Part shown: piece after piece, positions 24,269 through 33,599 of the stretch
Layout: each line of letters opens with the position of its first letter
How positions within the stretch are numbered: position 1 is the stretch's first letter
NCBI RefSeq assembly: GCF_042657065.1
Contig: NZ_JBHSNF010000001.1
Span: 310,001-374,000, forward strand
Source of the DNA: Rhodanobacter ginsengisoli
GTDB lineage: Bacteria > Pseudomonadota > Gammaproteobacteria > Xanthomonadales > Rhodanobacteraceae
DNA length: 64,000 bases
Direction of reading: 5' to 3'
Program-made: the position numbers and the translations under genes
Notes under the pieces: model-generated
Seen by the model: only the letters and a program-made list of their open reading frames with translations
Databases searched by the model: none
Told to the model about the DNA's origin: nothing

Positions 24269-26974
24269 CTATTCGCGCGGCGATGTGCCGTCGTTGCCGG
24301 CGGGTGTCACCGCTTCTTGCGCATGGGCACGGTGTTCGGCGTCGACATGGCGCTCATGCAGAGCCGCGCTGGCGATATCGGCCGGGGCCGTTTCCGCGGC
24401 CGGGCTGGCTGTCGCCTGCGGTTCGCCGCCGGTCGGTGCGCCGGCGTCCGCCTCGTCGAGCCCCTCGCCGGCAGCCGGCTCCCTCTCGTTGCCGCCCGGG
24501 GTGATCTTGAGGATCGAATGCCGCACTTCGCGCGACAGGATGACCCGTGCATCGCGCACCATGCCTTCCAGTGCGGCGTCGTAGTCGAGCTTGCCGTCCT
24601 CGTCGGTCCATACCACCCGGCGCTCGCGCAGCTTCTGGATGAAGCCGCGGAACAGCGCCTTGTCGAAGAACTCCGGAGCCGACAGTTCGTTGAGCAGGCC
24701 CAGGCGTTGCGCGGTCAGCGTGCAGGCGTTCTCCAGTTCCGCCCCGGTCATCGTGTGCGGACCGTTCTTGGCCAGTGCGGCGATCGTGATGTAGTAGCGC
24801 TCGAACGCCTGGATCAGGCTGCGCGCGATCACCTTGAGCTGGAACGCGCCGTCGTCCTGGCCGGGGCTGCGCTCCAGCGTGCGGCCATCGTTGCTCGACT
24901 CGAGCAGGCCGCGGCGCACGAGGAAGTCGATGGTGGCCTGCAGCTGCGCCGCAAAACCCTCGCCGTCCCACGGCAGGAACAGCTCGCCCTGGATGAACGG
25001 GTAGATGATCCGGCCCAGTCGCAGCACCGACGCGCGCGACATGCGCCGGTTGTTGAGGAAGCAGCAGGCGACCCAGGCGGCGCTGGCAGTCAGGTGCAGC
25101 ACGTTGTTGCGGAAATAGCTCAGCAGCACCGCCTGCTCGCCACTGACGGTGAGCACGTCGCCCAGCGGGTGCTGTACGCGCTGGATCCACTGCATCTGCT
25201 CGCCGTAGGCGATGATGGCGGCCGGATTCATCGGGGTCAGCGTGACCCGGTCCGAATACGGCAGCTCCTGCAGCAGCGTCTTGCTCAACTCCAGCTGGGT
25301 CAGCAGGTCGCTCTCGGCCATCGCATGCTTCGGCGTGGCCAGCAGGGCCAGCGCCAGCAGGTTGATCGGATTGACGTCGGCGGCTCGGTTGATGTTGATC
25401 TGGATCTGTTCGGCGAGCTGGCTGACCACGCCGTTGAGCCACTCCGGCTTGGCATCGGAGTCGGCGCTGGCCGCGCGCCAGTCGGCGCTGGCGGCATCCA
25501 GCAACGGGGTCAGCTCGATCGGCTCGCCGAAGTTCAGCGCCACGTGCCCATAGTGCTGACGCAATACCTTCAATCCACGCAGCAGGCCGAGCAGGGATTC
25601 CTTTTCCTTCGGCTTGCCGCTGAGTTCGCCGATGTAGCTCTTGCCCTCCATCAGTTTCTCGTAGCCGATGTATACCGGCTGGAACAGCACCGGTCGGCGC
25701 GGTGCCCGCAGGAAGGCGCGCACGGTCATCGACAGCAGGCCGCCGCGCGGCGCCAGCAATCGGCCGGTGCGCGAGCGGGTGCCTTCGGTGAAATATTCGA
25801 TCGGCACGCCGCGGTCGATCAGCTGTGCCATGTATTCCTTGAACACCACCGAGTACAGCGGGTTGCCGGTGAAGCTGCGACGCATGAAGAACGCGCCGCC
25901 GCGGCGCAGGATCGGTCCGAGTCCCGGCAGGTTGAGGTTCACCCCGGCGGCGATATGCGGCACCACCACGCCGGATACGTGCAGCTGGTAGCTCATCAGC
26001 AGGTAGTCGGCATGGCTGCGATGGCTGGGCACGTAGACCACTTCGTAGCCGGGCGCGGCGGCGCGGGCCTTGTCGAAGTGGTGCATCGCGATGCCGTCGT
26101 ACAGCTTGTTCCAGAAATTCGACAGCAGGAACGAGACCGAGCGCACCACCGGGTGCGAGTAGTCGGCAGCAATTTCCAGCATCAGCTTGTGCGCCTTGCG
26201 CCAGGCCTTGGCGTGGCTGATCTTTTCCTTGGCCGCGGTGGCGGCGATCGCCGCGCGGACCGGTTCGGCATTCAGCACGGCGTCGACCACGGTGCGCCGG
26301 TGCGACAGATCCGGCCCGATCACGGCGGCGCGGATGCGGTGGAAATGCGTCCGCAGCACGCGCGCGATCTTGCGCGTGAAACGCTCCGGGCTGATCTCGC
26401 CGGATTCGTCCAGCACGCTGCGCAGCGACACCGGTGCGGAGAAGTGCACGACCGTGTCGCGCCCGTTCAGCAGCAGGGCCAGCAAACGCCCGAAGCGGCC
26501 GACCATGACCCAGTTCTCCGAAAACAGCACGCTGAACCAGCCACTGTCACGGCTCGGCGCGCGACCGACGTAGATCGATACCGGCACGATCTGGATGTCG
26601 CGCTCGGGCATCCCCTCGAGTGAGCGCACGAGTTGGCGCAGGGGCTCGTTCGGCGCGCGCTGGCGGTTGCGCCCGAAGATCCAGCCGTCGCGACGCGCCA
26701 GTGCGAACACCGAGCGCCGGCGGCGGGTGCCGGGCAGCGGCTGCATCGGGTTGGGCAGCCCGGCCTCGCGACAGGCGCGCTGCAGGATCAGCGCGTCGGA
26801 AAAGCCGTCGCGCTCGATCACATAGCAGACCGGCACCCCGGCCTGAAGCAGCGCAGTGGGTTCGGCCGGATCGCGGCGGATGCGCACCCAGGGTTGCAGC
26901 AGCTGGCCTGCCAGGTTGAACCACCAGGGCGCACGCTGGCGGGCGGTCGAGTCCGCGCTAGAGAAGTTCTGCAT
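24269..26974 (-). CDS. plsB: Glycerol-3-phosphate 1-O-acyltransferase PlsB
   Basis: First acylation of glycerol-3-phosphate in phospholipid synthesis, at the inner membrane. The 901-residue product carries block I HRSHAD (318-323), block II GGAFFMRRSF (359-368), block III EGTRSRTGR (397-405) and block IV VLFQPVYIGYEKL, the four acyltransferase signatures. It is about 95 residues longer than E. coli PlsB (807); the last 80 or so residues are a Gly/Ala/Glu-rich disordered tail. The ATG at 26974 is the only convincing start. It follows the amidohydrolase promoter region after 139 nt and is preceded by the lipoprotein gene on its other side. Confidence 0.95.
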   Translation of the reverse strand: MQNFSSADSTARQRAPWWFNLAGQLLQPWVRIRRDPAEPTALLQAGVPVCYVIERDGFSDALILQRACREAGLPNPMQPLPGTRRRRSVFALARRDGWIFGRNRQRAPNEPLRQLVRSLEGMPERDIQIVPVSIYVGRAPSRDSGWFSVLFSENWVMVGRFGRLLALLLNGRDTVVHFSAPVSLRSVLDESGEISPERFTRKIARVLRTHFHRIRAAVIGPDLSHRRTVVDAVLNAEPVRAAIAATAAKEKISHAKAWRKAHKLMLEIAADYSHPVVRSVSFLLSNFWNKLYDGIAMHHFDKARAAAPGYEVVYVPSHRSHADYLLMSYQLHVSGVVVPHIAAGVNLNLPGLGPILRRGGAFFMRRSFTGNPLYSVVFKEYMAQLIDRGVPIEYFTEGTRSRTGRLLAPRGGLLSMTVRAFLRAPRRPVLFQPVYIGYEKLMEGKSYIGELSGKPKEKESLLGLLRGLKVLRQHYGHVALNFGEPIELTPLLDAASADWRAASADSDAKPEWLNGVVSQLAEQIQININRAADVNPINLLALALLATPKHAMAESDLLTQLELSKTLLQELPYSDRVTLTPMNPAAIIAYGEQMQWIQRVQHPLGDVLTVSGEQAVLLSYFRNNVLHLTASAAWVACCFLNNRRMSRASVLRLGRIIYPFIQGELFLPWDGEGFAAQLQATIDFLVRRGLLESSNDGRTLERSPGQDDGAFQLKVIARSLIQAFERYYITIAALAKNGPHTMTGAELENACTLTAQRLGLLNELSAPEFFDKALFRGFIQKLRERRVVWTDEDGKLDYDAALEGMVRDARVILSREVRHSILKITPGGNEREPAAGEGLDEADAGAPTGGEPQATASPAAETAPADIASAALHERHVDAEHRAHAQEAVTPAGNDGTSPRE

Positions 26975-26999
26975 CCGCCTATTCTAACGGTTGCGCCGG

Positions 27000-27941
27000 T
27001 CAGTCTTTCGTGACCGGGTTGCTGCTGGCCTGCGCGGCACTGGCGCTGGCCGTCGGCAGGCTCTGTGCCTGCACCAGCCGCTGGTGGGATTGGCGCGCAT
27101 TGTCCAGCATGTCCTCGCTGTACCAGCGGCCATCCTGCTGCACCAGTTTCGACTCGACCGACAGCGGCTTGCCCAGCAAGGTGTAGTCGACCCTCACCAC
27201 GGCATGGCCGTTGCTGCTGGAGACCGGAGTGAGCTTGATCGAGTTCAGCGTGTCGTCCACCGACAGGCCATAGATCGCCAGCAACTGCTTCAGGCCGGTG
27301 AAGCCGGTCGAGTACTTCGCCATGGTGGTGTCGAAATCCATCGAGCGCATCTGATCCGGGCTTTTCAGGCCCAGCTTGCGCGCCGTCGTCACCGCCACCC
27401 CGACCGCCTGTCGGGCCTTGGCCTGATCGAACCAGGGCGTGTGCTGGGCCCACGGCACCAGGACATCGAGCACGCTGTCGGCCTGGGTCTTCTGGACGTT
27501 GCTGAGGCCCTTGCTCTGGGCGATGCCATTTTTCACCAGCGCCTCACCGACGCTGATCAGTACCGGCAGCTGATCCTTGTACTGCTGCTCCATGCCGCTC
27601 AGCCTGGGCTGCAATTCGGCATACAGCTTGTCCTCTGCGCCCGCTTCGGTGAGTTTCTGGATCGTCTGGTCGAACCGGGCACGATCTTCCGCGCTCATCG
27701 GCTTTACATCCTTTTGCTGACGACTCCAGTCGGCGCGCAGGTTGGCGTAATCGGCTGGCGGCAGCGCGTGTTTCCACAGGCCGTTGAAATCGGCGGCCTT
27801 GATCAGGTCGATCGAACCCTGCAGTGCCGCTTGCGGCGTGCTGCCTCCCGCTTGCGAGGCTTCGTCCTTGCCATGGCAGGCGCTCAGCAGCAGGGCGGCG
27901 AACAGCGGCAACATGGCATGGCGGAGGAAGGGGAGGCGCAT
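27000..27941 (-). CDS. Uncharacterised lipoprotein (DUF2059-like length)
   Basis: A 313-residue lipoprotein: basic start, hydrophobic core, and a lipobox LLLSAC with the acylated cysteine at residue 22. The rest is soluble and helical with the segments KYSTGFTGLKQLLAIYGLSVDDTLN and VRVDYTLLGKPLSVESKLVQQDGRWYSEDML, typical of SnoaL- or DUF-type outer-membrane or periplasmic lipoproteins. I do not recognise a named family. The start at 27941 is set by the signal peptide; the frame extends further upstream to 28064 without support. It precedes plsB on the same strand by 25 nt, so they may be co-transcribed. Confidence 0.7.
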   Translation of the reverse strand: MRLPFLRHAMLPLFAALLLSACHGKDEASQAGGSTPQAALQGSIDLIKAADFNGLWKHALPPADYANLRADWSRQQKDVKPMSAEDRARFDQTIQKLTEAGAEDKLYAELQPRLSGMEQQYKDQLPVLISVGEALVKNGIAQSKGLSNVQKTQADSVLDVLVPWAQHTPWFDQAKARQAVGVAVTTARKLGLKSPDQMRSMDFDTTMAKYSTGFTGLKQLLAIYGLSVDDTLNSIKLTPVSSSNGHAVVRVDYTLLGKPLSVESKLVQQDGRWYSEDMLDNARQSHQRLVQAQSLPTASASAAQASSNPVTKD

Positions 27942-28062
27942 CGGCAGGCTCTCGCGGTGGGTGGTGGGCGGAGCGCAGGCGCGCCGCGGGCGATGGTGAT
28001 TGCGCAGGGTAAGCGGCGCGGCGGCAATGAAACAAGGTGTGCCGGGGCTTTCCGGGGGCCAC

Positions 28063-28098
28063 AAAAAGAAAACCCCACGGGCCTGAAGCCTCGCGGGG
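28063..28098 (-). terminator. Intrinsic terminator after the acid phosphatase gene
   Basis: On the minus strand the stem CCCCGCGAGGC / GCCCGTGGGG is followed by TTTTCTTTTT (28072-28063), a good intrinsic terminator for the phosphatase gene that ends at 28247. It separates that gene from the lipoprotein gene starting at 27941. Confidence 0.7.
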
Positions 28099-28246
28099 AA
28101 ATCCGGCAGAGCCGGAAGGGAAATGGCCTTGCCTGCAAAAAGTTGTAGGTCAGCAGGTGTTGGCAGACAAATGTTATCCGCTCGTCAAAGTTAAGGCAAT
28201 ACTTTTGTTTTACACCATAGCTTATTGTTTATAAACATAAATTACT
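28099..28246. other. AT-rich gene-free gap
   Basis: The sequence 28185-28250 is far richer in A+T than the surrounding chromosome and contains the 10-bp palindrome GTTTATAAAC at 28227-28236. It is the 3' flank of the acid phosphatase gene on the minus strand. I see no gene or promoter in it. Confidence 0.5.
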
Positions 28247-29140
28247 TTACTTATAGCGCAGTGCGTCGATCTTCTGCTGGCGGCGCTTTTCCAGCGGGGC
28301 CGTCCAGTCGTTGTTGAACAGCGCCGGTTCCCACGCGCCGTAGGTGGCATTCGGCAGCACGAACCAGCGCGTGCCGATCCAGTCGAGATAGGGTGCCATG
28401 GCCCTGCGACGGCCCTCGGCGTTGTTCGCGAGCACCGTGACGAAATCGCCGATCTGGTCGCCAAACTGCATCAGCACGCGATATTGGCGGCTGATCCGCT
28501 GGCGCCGACAACCCTTCTCGCTGCCGATCTGCTCGCAACCCTCCACAAACGTGCCCAGGCCAAGAAACGCCTGCGGCCCCGACACCGGCAGGCCGACCTT
28601 GCGCAGATTGGCCAGGGTGACCTGGTCCAGGTCCTTGGCACGGTTGGAGACATAGATCACCGCGATACCGTGTCTGGCGGCGAACTGGGTGAACTGGACC
28701 ACGCCGGGCAGGGCGCGCGCGGTTTCCTCCTTGCACCAGGCGGCCCAGTCGGCTTCGTTGAACTCGCCACCGCTGCGGATGAGCCGGGCCTGATAGGGCG
28801 AGTTGTCCAGTACGGTCTCGTCGATATCCAGCACCACCGCCGGTTTCAACCCTCGGAGGGGTGCCACGCGGTCGTTCCCGGGCAGGGCGTCCCAGTGCCG
28901 GTCACGCAGCGCGGCCAGCAGCCGGGACTGGGCGTCGCGATAGGTCTGCATGAAGATGAGGTCGTGCTCGATCGCGGTCTGGCTCCAGGCTACGGCGTTC
29001 AGATCGTCATTGGCCGCGACGCTTGCCGGTGCCGCAGCAGGCTGTGGCGCGGTCGCCGCGACTGGCGGGCGCGGTGGCGAGGCGGCACAACCGCCGAGCA
29101 GGATGAATACGAGCAGGGTCGTGGACAGGCGAAGCGACAT
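28247..29140 (-). CDS. e(P4)-type acid phosphatase lipoprotein (HAD superfamily)
   Basis: An outer-membrane or surface 5'-nucleotidase/acid phosphatase of the Haemophilus lipoprotein e(P4) family, releasing phosphate from NAD-related nucleotides or other substrates. The 297-residue product has a lipobox (LLGGC, C18) and the HAD catalytic motif VVLDIDETVLDNS with D105 as nucleophile and D107 as acid/base. Later motifs are VIYVSNRAKD (motif II Ser/Thr-Asn) and the RQYRVLMQFGDQIGDF metal-binding region (D in GDQIGDF). It is divergent from the AI-2E permease with a 135-nt gap. Confidence 0.9.
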   Translation of the reverse strand: MSLRLSTTLLVFILLGGCAASPPRPPVAATAPQPAAAPASVAANDDLNAVAWSQTAIEHDLIFMQTYRDAQSRLLAALRDRHWDALPGNDRVAPLRGLKPAVVLDIDETVLDNSPYQARLIRSGGEFNEADWAAWCKEETARALPGVVQFTQFAARHGIAVIYVSNRAKDLDQVTLANLRKVGLPVSGPQAFLGLGTFVEGCEQIGSEKGCRRQRISRQYRVLMQFGDQIGDFVTVLANNAEGRRRAMAPYLDWIGTRWFVLPNATYGAWEPALFNNDWTAPLEKRRQQKIDALRYK

Positions 29141-29275
29141 GCAGGCTTTCCGGGTGCAAGAGGGATCGGAACGATGGCCGGAGTTTACGACAGCCGTATG
29201 GCAGCACCTGCAGGGCTGGCAGCCATCGCGGGCTGCTGACAGACTGGCGATCCCCTGGTTACGGTTGCGCCTCGC

Positions 29276-30307
29276 ATGGACTCCTTCTTGCCCGCCTCGA
29301 GCGAACCTTCGCTTGCCATGCGCTATGCGAGTTACCTGCTGGCCGCCGTGGCGTTGCTGCTGCTGATCGAGGTCCACCTGCTGCCTGCCTTGCTGGCCGG
29401 GCTGCTGGTGTACGAGCTGGTGCAGGCGATGAGCCCGTTGCTTGAAAGGTGGATCTCCGGCGATGGTGCGCGGGTGGTGGTGGTGGCCCTGCTCGGTGCA
29501 ACCGTAGTCGGTCTGTTGATCCTGCTGACCCTTGGGGCGATTACCTTCTTCCATCACGAGATCGGCAATCCCGAGCTGGTCTTGCAGCAACAGCTGATGC
29601 CGCTGGTGGAAAAAGCCCGCCAGCAGTTGCCGCCGATACTGGTCAACAACCTGCCGGACAGCGTGGATGACCTGCGCGTCGGTACGATCGAACTGGTGCG
29701 CAAGCACGCCGTGACGCTGCAGCTGGCCGGCAAGGGAGCGGTGCGTCTGTTCGTGCATATCATCATCGGCCTGGTGCTGGGCGCGATCATCGCGCTCAGC
29801 CGCACCCGCCCCGCACACCAGATGCGCCCGCTGGCAGCGACCCTGAGCCTGCGTTGCCAGCGCCTGGCCGAGGCGTTCCACAACATCGTGTTCGCCCAGA
29901 TCAAGATCTCGCTGATCAACACCCTGTTCACCGCGACTTTCCTGCTCGGCTTGCTCCCGCTGCTGGGTATCCATGTGCCGCTGTCCAAGACCCTGGTCGT
30001 CGTGACTTTCATCGTCGGCCTGATGCCGGTCATCGGGAACCTCATCTCGAATACCGCCATCGCCATCGCCGGACTGTCGGTATCGCTGGGCGTGGGTATG
30101 GCTGCGCTGGTATTCCTGATCCTGATCCACAAGCTGGAATACTTTCTCAACGCGCGCATCGTCGGCACCCAGATCCGTGCCCGCGCCTGGGAGTTGCTGA
30201 TCGCGATGTTGCTGATGGAGGCGGTTTTCGGGCTCTCCGGAGTGATCGCCGCACCGATCTATTACGCCTATCTCAAGTATGAGCTGGAAATGGAAGAGCT
30301 GGTTTGA
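29276..30307 (+). CDS. AI-2E family (PerM-type) membrane permease
   Basis: A 343-residue inner-membrane protein of the AI-2E/PerM family with about eight hydrophobic helices (clusters at 15-45, 60-95, 155-175, 210-245, 250-330) and the family block HIIIGLVLGAIIALSR in the middle. Members include putative exporters of the AI-2 signal and sodium-proton antiporters, so the cargo is not predicted. It is divergent from the acid phosphatase and is followed 254 nt later by the TonB receptor. A short hairpin at 30320-30338 follows the stop. Confidence 0.85.
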   Translation: MDSFLPASSEPSLAMRYASYLLAAVALLLLIEVHLLPALLAGLLVYELVQAMSPLLERWISGDGARVVVVALLGATVVGLLILLTLGAITFFHHEIGNPELVLQQQLMPLVEKARQQLPPILVNNLPDSVDDLRVGTIELVRKHAVTLQLAGKGAVRLFVHIIIGLVLGAIIALSRTRPAHQMRPLAATLSLRCQRLAEAFHNIVFAQIKISLINTLFTATFLLGLLPLLGIHVPLSKTLVVVTFIVGLMPVIGNLISNTAIAIAGLSVSLGVGMAALVFLILIHKLEYFLNARIVGTQIRARAWELLIAMLLMEAVFGLSGVIAAPIYYAYLKYELEMEELV

Positions 30308-30317
30308 AAGCGCTCTC

Positions 30318-30340
30318 GGGAGGCCGTGCACGGGCCTCTC
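30318..30340 (+). terminator. Possible weak terminator hairpin after the AI-2E gene
   Basis: GAGGCC (30320-30325) and GGCCTC (30333-30338) form a 6-bp stem. No T-run follows, so the call is weak. The remainder of the gap before the TonB receptor is relatively AT-rich around 30360-30420. Confidence 0.25.
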
Positions 30341-30561
30341 GGTAAAGTCCATACCGCAAATGAAATCGAAAATCCATGTGAAAATTTCGTAGTGCAAAAT
30401 CCTGCGAGCATGCTAGAACTCACAGGAGTCGTGAGTCGATGGCCAGCGGGTGGGGGTGCTGGCCGTTGCATTTTCAACATGCCGTCTCGGACCCATTGCC
30501 CGCCCATTCACCTGGCGCGGGCTCGACCGCTGCAAAAACTCTGAGGGGAGTTCCTGAAATA

Positions 30562-33465
30562 ATGATCAAATCAAAAATTGCCGTGGCTATCGTTGCGGCT
30601 TTGGCGCTCGGCTATACCTCTGCGTACGCGCAATCGGCTCCGTCCGATGCGTCTCAGCAGAATTCCACGCAAACGCCAGATACCGCCAAGGCCAAACGAC
30701 TGCAGGCGGTCACCGTGACCGGCTCGTTGATTCCGCAAACCGAGATCGAGACGGCTACGCCGATCCTCACGATCACCGCGGCCGACATGAAGGCGCGTGG
30801 CTTCAACACCATTGCGCAGGCGTTGCAACAGTCCTCCTTTGCCACAGGCACCGTGCAAGGCATGCAGGACACCAATTCGTTTACGACCGGCGCCGAAACG
30901 CTGAGCATGTTTGGCCTGCCGGTCGGTTTCGTGAAGTACCTGGTCGATGGCCGCCCGATGGGCAACTTTCCCGGCCTGTACAACGGCAGCGACACGTTCA
31001 ACAGCCTGAGCGGCATCCCCATGGATATGGTGGATCACATCGACATCCTGCCGGGCGGCCAGTCCTCCCTCTACGGCTCCGATGCGATTGCGGGTGTGGT
31101 GAACATCGTGCTCAAGAAGCACGTTGACGCACCTACCCTCGATGCCCGTTACGGCTGGTACTCTGAGGGTGGCGGCGCGAGTCGCCGTATCAGCTTTGCG
31201 GACAGTTTCAGCGCGGGCAAGTGGAATTCGCTGCTGGGCATCCAGTTCGACAGCACACAGCCGATCTGGACCCAGGACCGCAGCCTCACCAGGGGCCTGA
31301 ATCTCAACGGCACCGGTCCGAATGTCGCCAATCGCGACTATCTGGTGTACAGCCCTTACAACAATGACGGAGCGCCGACGGGCTACTATTTTGCGGATCC
31401 GAACAACTGCTCGAAGGTCGCTGGCAACTGGGGTGGAACCACGGCCAAATACAATCGCCCGGGTCGCGGAGATTACTGCGGATCGTTCAACAGCGTCGGC
31501 CCCGGTACGCTGACCCTCGATAGCAAGGCGGCGAGTCTCTACAGCCACAACACGTTTGACGTGAGCGACAACCTGCAGTTGTACGGCGACCTGCTCTACA
31601 ACTATTCGGAAAAGAAGTTTGCGAACGGCAGCAACACCATGTTCTGGAACACCAGCGGTGTCGTGGCCAAGAGTACGAGCGGCTATATCTGGGATCCGTC
31701 GTTGAACGGCGGCAGCCTCGTGCAGCTGCAGCATCCGTTCGCGCCCGAGGAAGTCGGTGGCTACCAGCACATCATGAACAAGGAGTATGAGAACTCCTAC
31801 CTGCTGACGTTGGGCGGCAAGGGCACGTTTGGCGAGTCGAACTGGGACTATGACCTGGGCTTCACCCATTCCGACGACCAACTGAGAGACCTCAGTTTCC
31901 AGCGTCTGGCCGCTCCGATGGAGGCCTACTACGCGAGTCACTTGCTCGGTGCGCAGCAGGGTACCTATTCCGGCTATCCGGTGTTCACGCCCGACTACGC
32001 GAACTTCTACAACCCGGTGTCGGTGGCCGATTTCAAGAGCTTCACGGGCTATTCGAACAGCCACGCAAAGACCTGGGACAACCTGTTGCGCGGGCAGCTG
32101 ACCAATGCATCGCTGTTCACTCTGCCGGGTGGCGATGCGGGTATCGCCATGGTGGTGGAGGGTGGCAATGAAGGCTGGGATTCCACTCCCGATCCGCGGT
32201 TGCTGCAGACGGTTGTGGTCAACGGGCAAACCACTCCGTATTACTGGGGAACCAGTGCCACTCCGGGCGCGGGCCACCGGTCGCGTGCCGCCGCCACGGT
32301 CGAGCTCAGGATGCCTTTGCTGCAGCAGCTGACCGCCGATGTTTCCGGCCGCTACGACAACTACAAGGTGTCCGGCCAGGATGTGCATGCCGGCACCTAC
32401 AACATTGGCCTGGAATATCGTCCGTTCGAGACCCTGCTGCTCCGTGGTCGCTATGGCACGGCGTTCAAGGTGCCGACGCTTTCCGATGAGTTCCAGCGCG
32501 CGAGCAACTATTACAACAGCGTCAACGATTACCTGAATTGCGGCCGGCTGGGTTTCAGTGGCTCCAATTTCCAGAACTGCCCGCAGCTGTATCAGACGGC
32601 CCAGTTCACCGGTACCACGGTGGGCAACCCGGCGCTGCAGCCGATCAAGGCCAAGGTCTGGAGCTATGGTGTCGTGTGGGCACCCATCGAGAAGATGTCG
32701 GTTTCCGTGGATTACCTGCACTGGGACATCAACAACGAAGTCGCCCAGCTAAGCACCGACACCTTGTCGAATACCGAGTATCTGTGTGACATCGGTACGA
32801 TCGCCCCATCGTCGCCGACCTGCACGACGGCGTTCAACCTGATTACCCGAGGTCCCGGCAGGACGGTCAACGGGGTGACGCTGCTCGGGCCGATCAGCGC
32901 CATCACCACGCCCAAGCTCAATGTGGCCAACGAGCAGGTCAACGCCATCACGGCGAACTTCGGTTATGAGCGTGACATGGGCGGGTTCGGGCACCTGGGG
33001 CTCAATGTGTCCTATTCGGACATGTTGAAGCACACTTCCCAAGCCTATGCGCTTGACCCGACGGTGGATCTGCTGCGTCATCCCTATTACAGCACCGACT
33101 TCAAGAGCAAGGCCAACGCCGCGCTGACCTGGAGCAGGGACAAGTGGACCGCAACGCTGCTGGCCAACCGGTTTGGTCGCTCACCGAACTACCAGGCCTC
33201 GCAAAGCGACAGCTATGAACACACGCCGGGCAACGAGCTTGCGGGCAAACTGCCTTCGTGGACCCTGTACAACGCCAGCGTGACCTACAACCCGATCGAG
33301 AACCTCGGTCTTTCGTTGCAAGTCACTAACGTGTTCAACAAGATGCCGCCGAAGGACAACAGCTACCCGTCCTACTACTCGCCGTACAACTCGGACAACT
33401 ACAACCCTTACGGTCGTGGCATGTTCCTCGAGGCGAACTACAAGTTCGGAGCTGGTGGCGGCTGA
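30562..33465 (+). CDS. TonB-dependent outer membrane receptor
   Basis: A 967-residue outer-membrane beta-barrel that imports a large substrate using TonB energy. The signal peptide ends at about AYAQ (residue 23-24). The N-terminal region LQAVTVTGSLIPQTEIETATPI is the TonB box/plug start; the plug contains YLVDGRPMGN and the LPGGQSSLYGSDAIAGVVNI block. The barrel has many Tyr/Asn-rich strands. The expected C-terminal aromatic (YKF) is present but is followed by an extra GAGGG, which is unusual. ATG 30562 follows GAGGGGAG at 30543-30550. A strong terminator closes the transcript and a TPR-sulfotransferase converges on it. Confidence 0.93.
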   Translation: MIKSKIAVAIVAALALGYTSAYAQSAPSDASQQNSTQTPDTAKAKRLQAVTVTGSLIPQTEIETATPILTITAADMKARGFNTIAQALQQSSFATGTVQGMQDTNSFTTGAETLSMFGLPVGFVKYLVDGRPMGNFPGLYNGSDTFNSLSGIPMDMVDHIDILPGGQSSLYGSDAIAGVVNIVLKKHVDAPTLDARYGWYSEGGGASRRISFADSFSAGKWNSLLGIQFDSTQPIWTQDRSLTRGLNLNGTGPNVANRDYLVYSPYNNDGAPTGYYFADPNNCSKVAGNWGGTTAKYNRPGRGDYCGSFNSVGPGTLTLDSKAASLYSHNTFDVSDNLQLYGDLLYNYSEKKFANGSNTMFWNTSGVVAKSTSGYIWDPSLNGGSLVQLQHPFAPEEVGGYQHIMNKEYENSYLLTLGGKGTFGESNWDYDLGFTHSDDQLRDLSFQRLAAPMEAYYASHLLGAQQGTYSGYPVFTPDYANFYNPVSVADFKSFTGYSNSHAKTWDNLLRGQLTNASLFTLPGGDAGIAMVVEGGNEGWDSTPDPRLLQTVVVNGQTTPYYWGTSATPGAGHRSRAAATVELRMPLLQQLTADVSGRYDNYKVSGQDVHAGTYNIGLEYRPFETLLLRGRYGTAFKVPTLSDEFQRASNYYNSVNDYLNCGRLGFSGSNFQNCPQLYQTAQFTGTTVGNPALQPIKAKVWSYGVVWAPIEKMSVSVDYLHWDINNEVAQLSTDTLSNTEYLCDIGTIAPSSPTCTTAFNLITRGPGRTVNGVTLLGPISAITTPKLNVANEQVNAITANFGYERDMGGFGHLGLNVSYSDMLKHTSQAYALDPTVDLLRHPYYSTDFKSKANAALTWSRDKWTATLLANRFGRSPNYQASQSDSYEHTPGNELAGKLPSWTLYNASVTYNPIENLGLSLQVTNVFNKMPPKDNSYPSYYSPYNSDNYNPYGRGMFLEANYKFGAGGG

Positions 33466-33489
33466 TCGTCATCGGTGAGTCGTTGATAC

Positions 33490-33524
33490 AGCGGCCCCGC
33501 TTCGGCGGGGCCGCTTTCGTTTCC
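33490..33524 (+). terminator. Intrinsic terminator after the TonB receptor
   Basis: An 11-bp stem AGCGGCCCCGC / GCGGGGCCGCT around a TTCG tetraloop (33490-33515), followed by TTCGTTTCC. Very stable; it would end the receptor transcript. Confidence 0.85.
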
Positions 33525-33599
33525 GCTAGTGCCGATGGTCGCAGGGAGACGTCGAAGGCGTGCTGCAGCCGGGAGGCGGAGCCGTCGCCGCGTCGGTGA

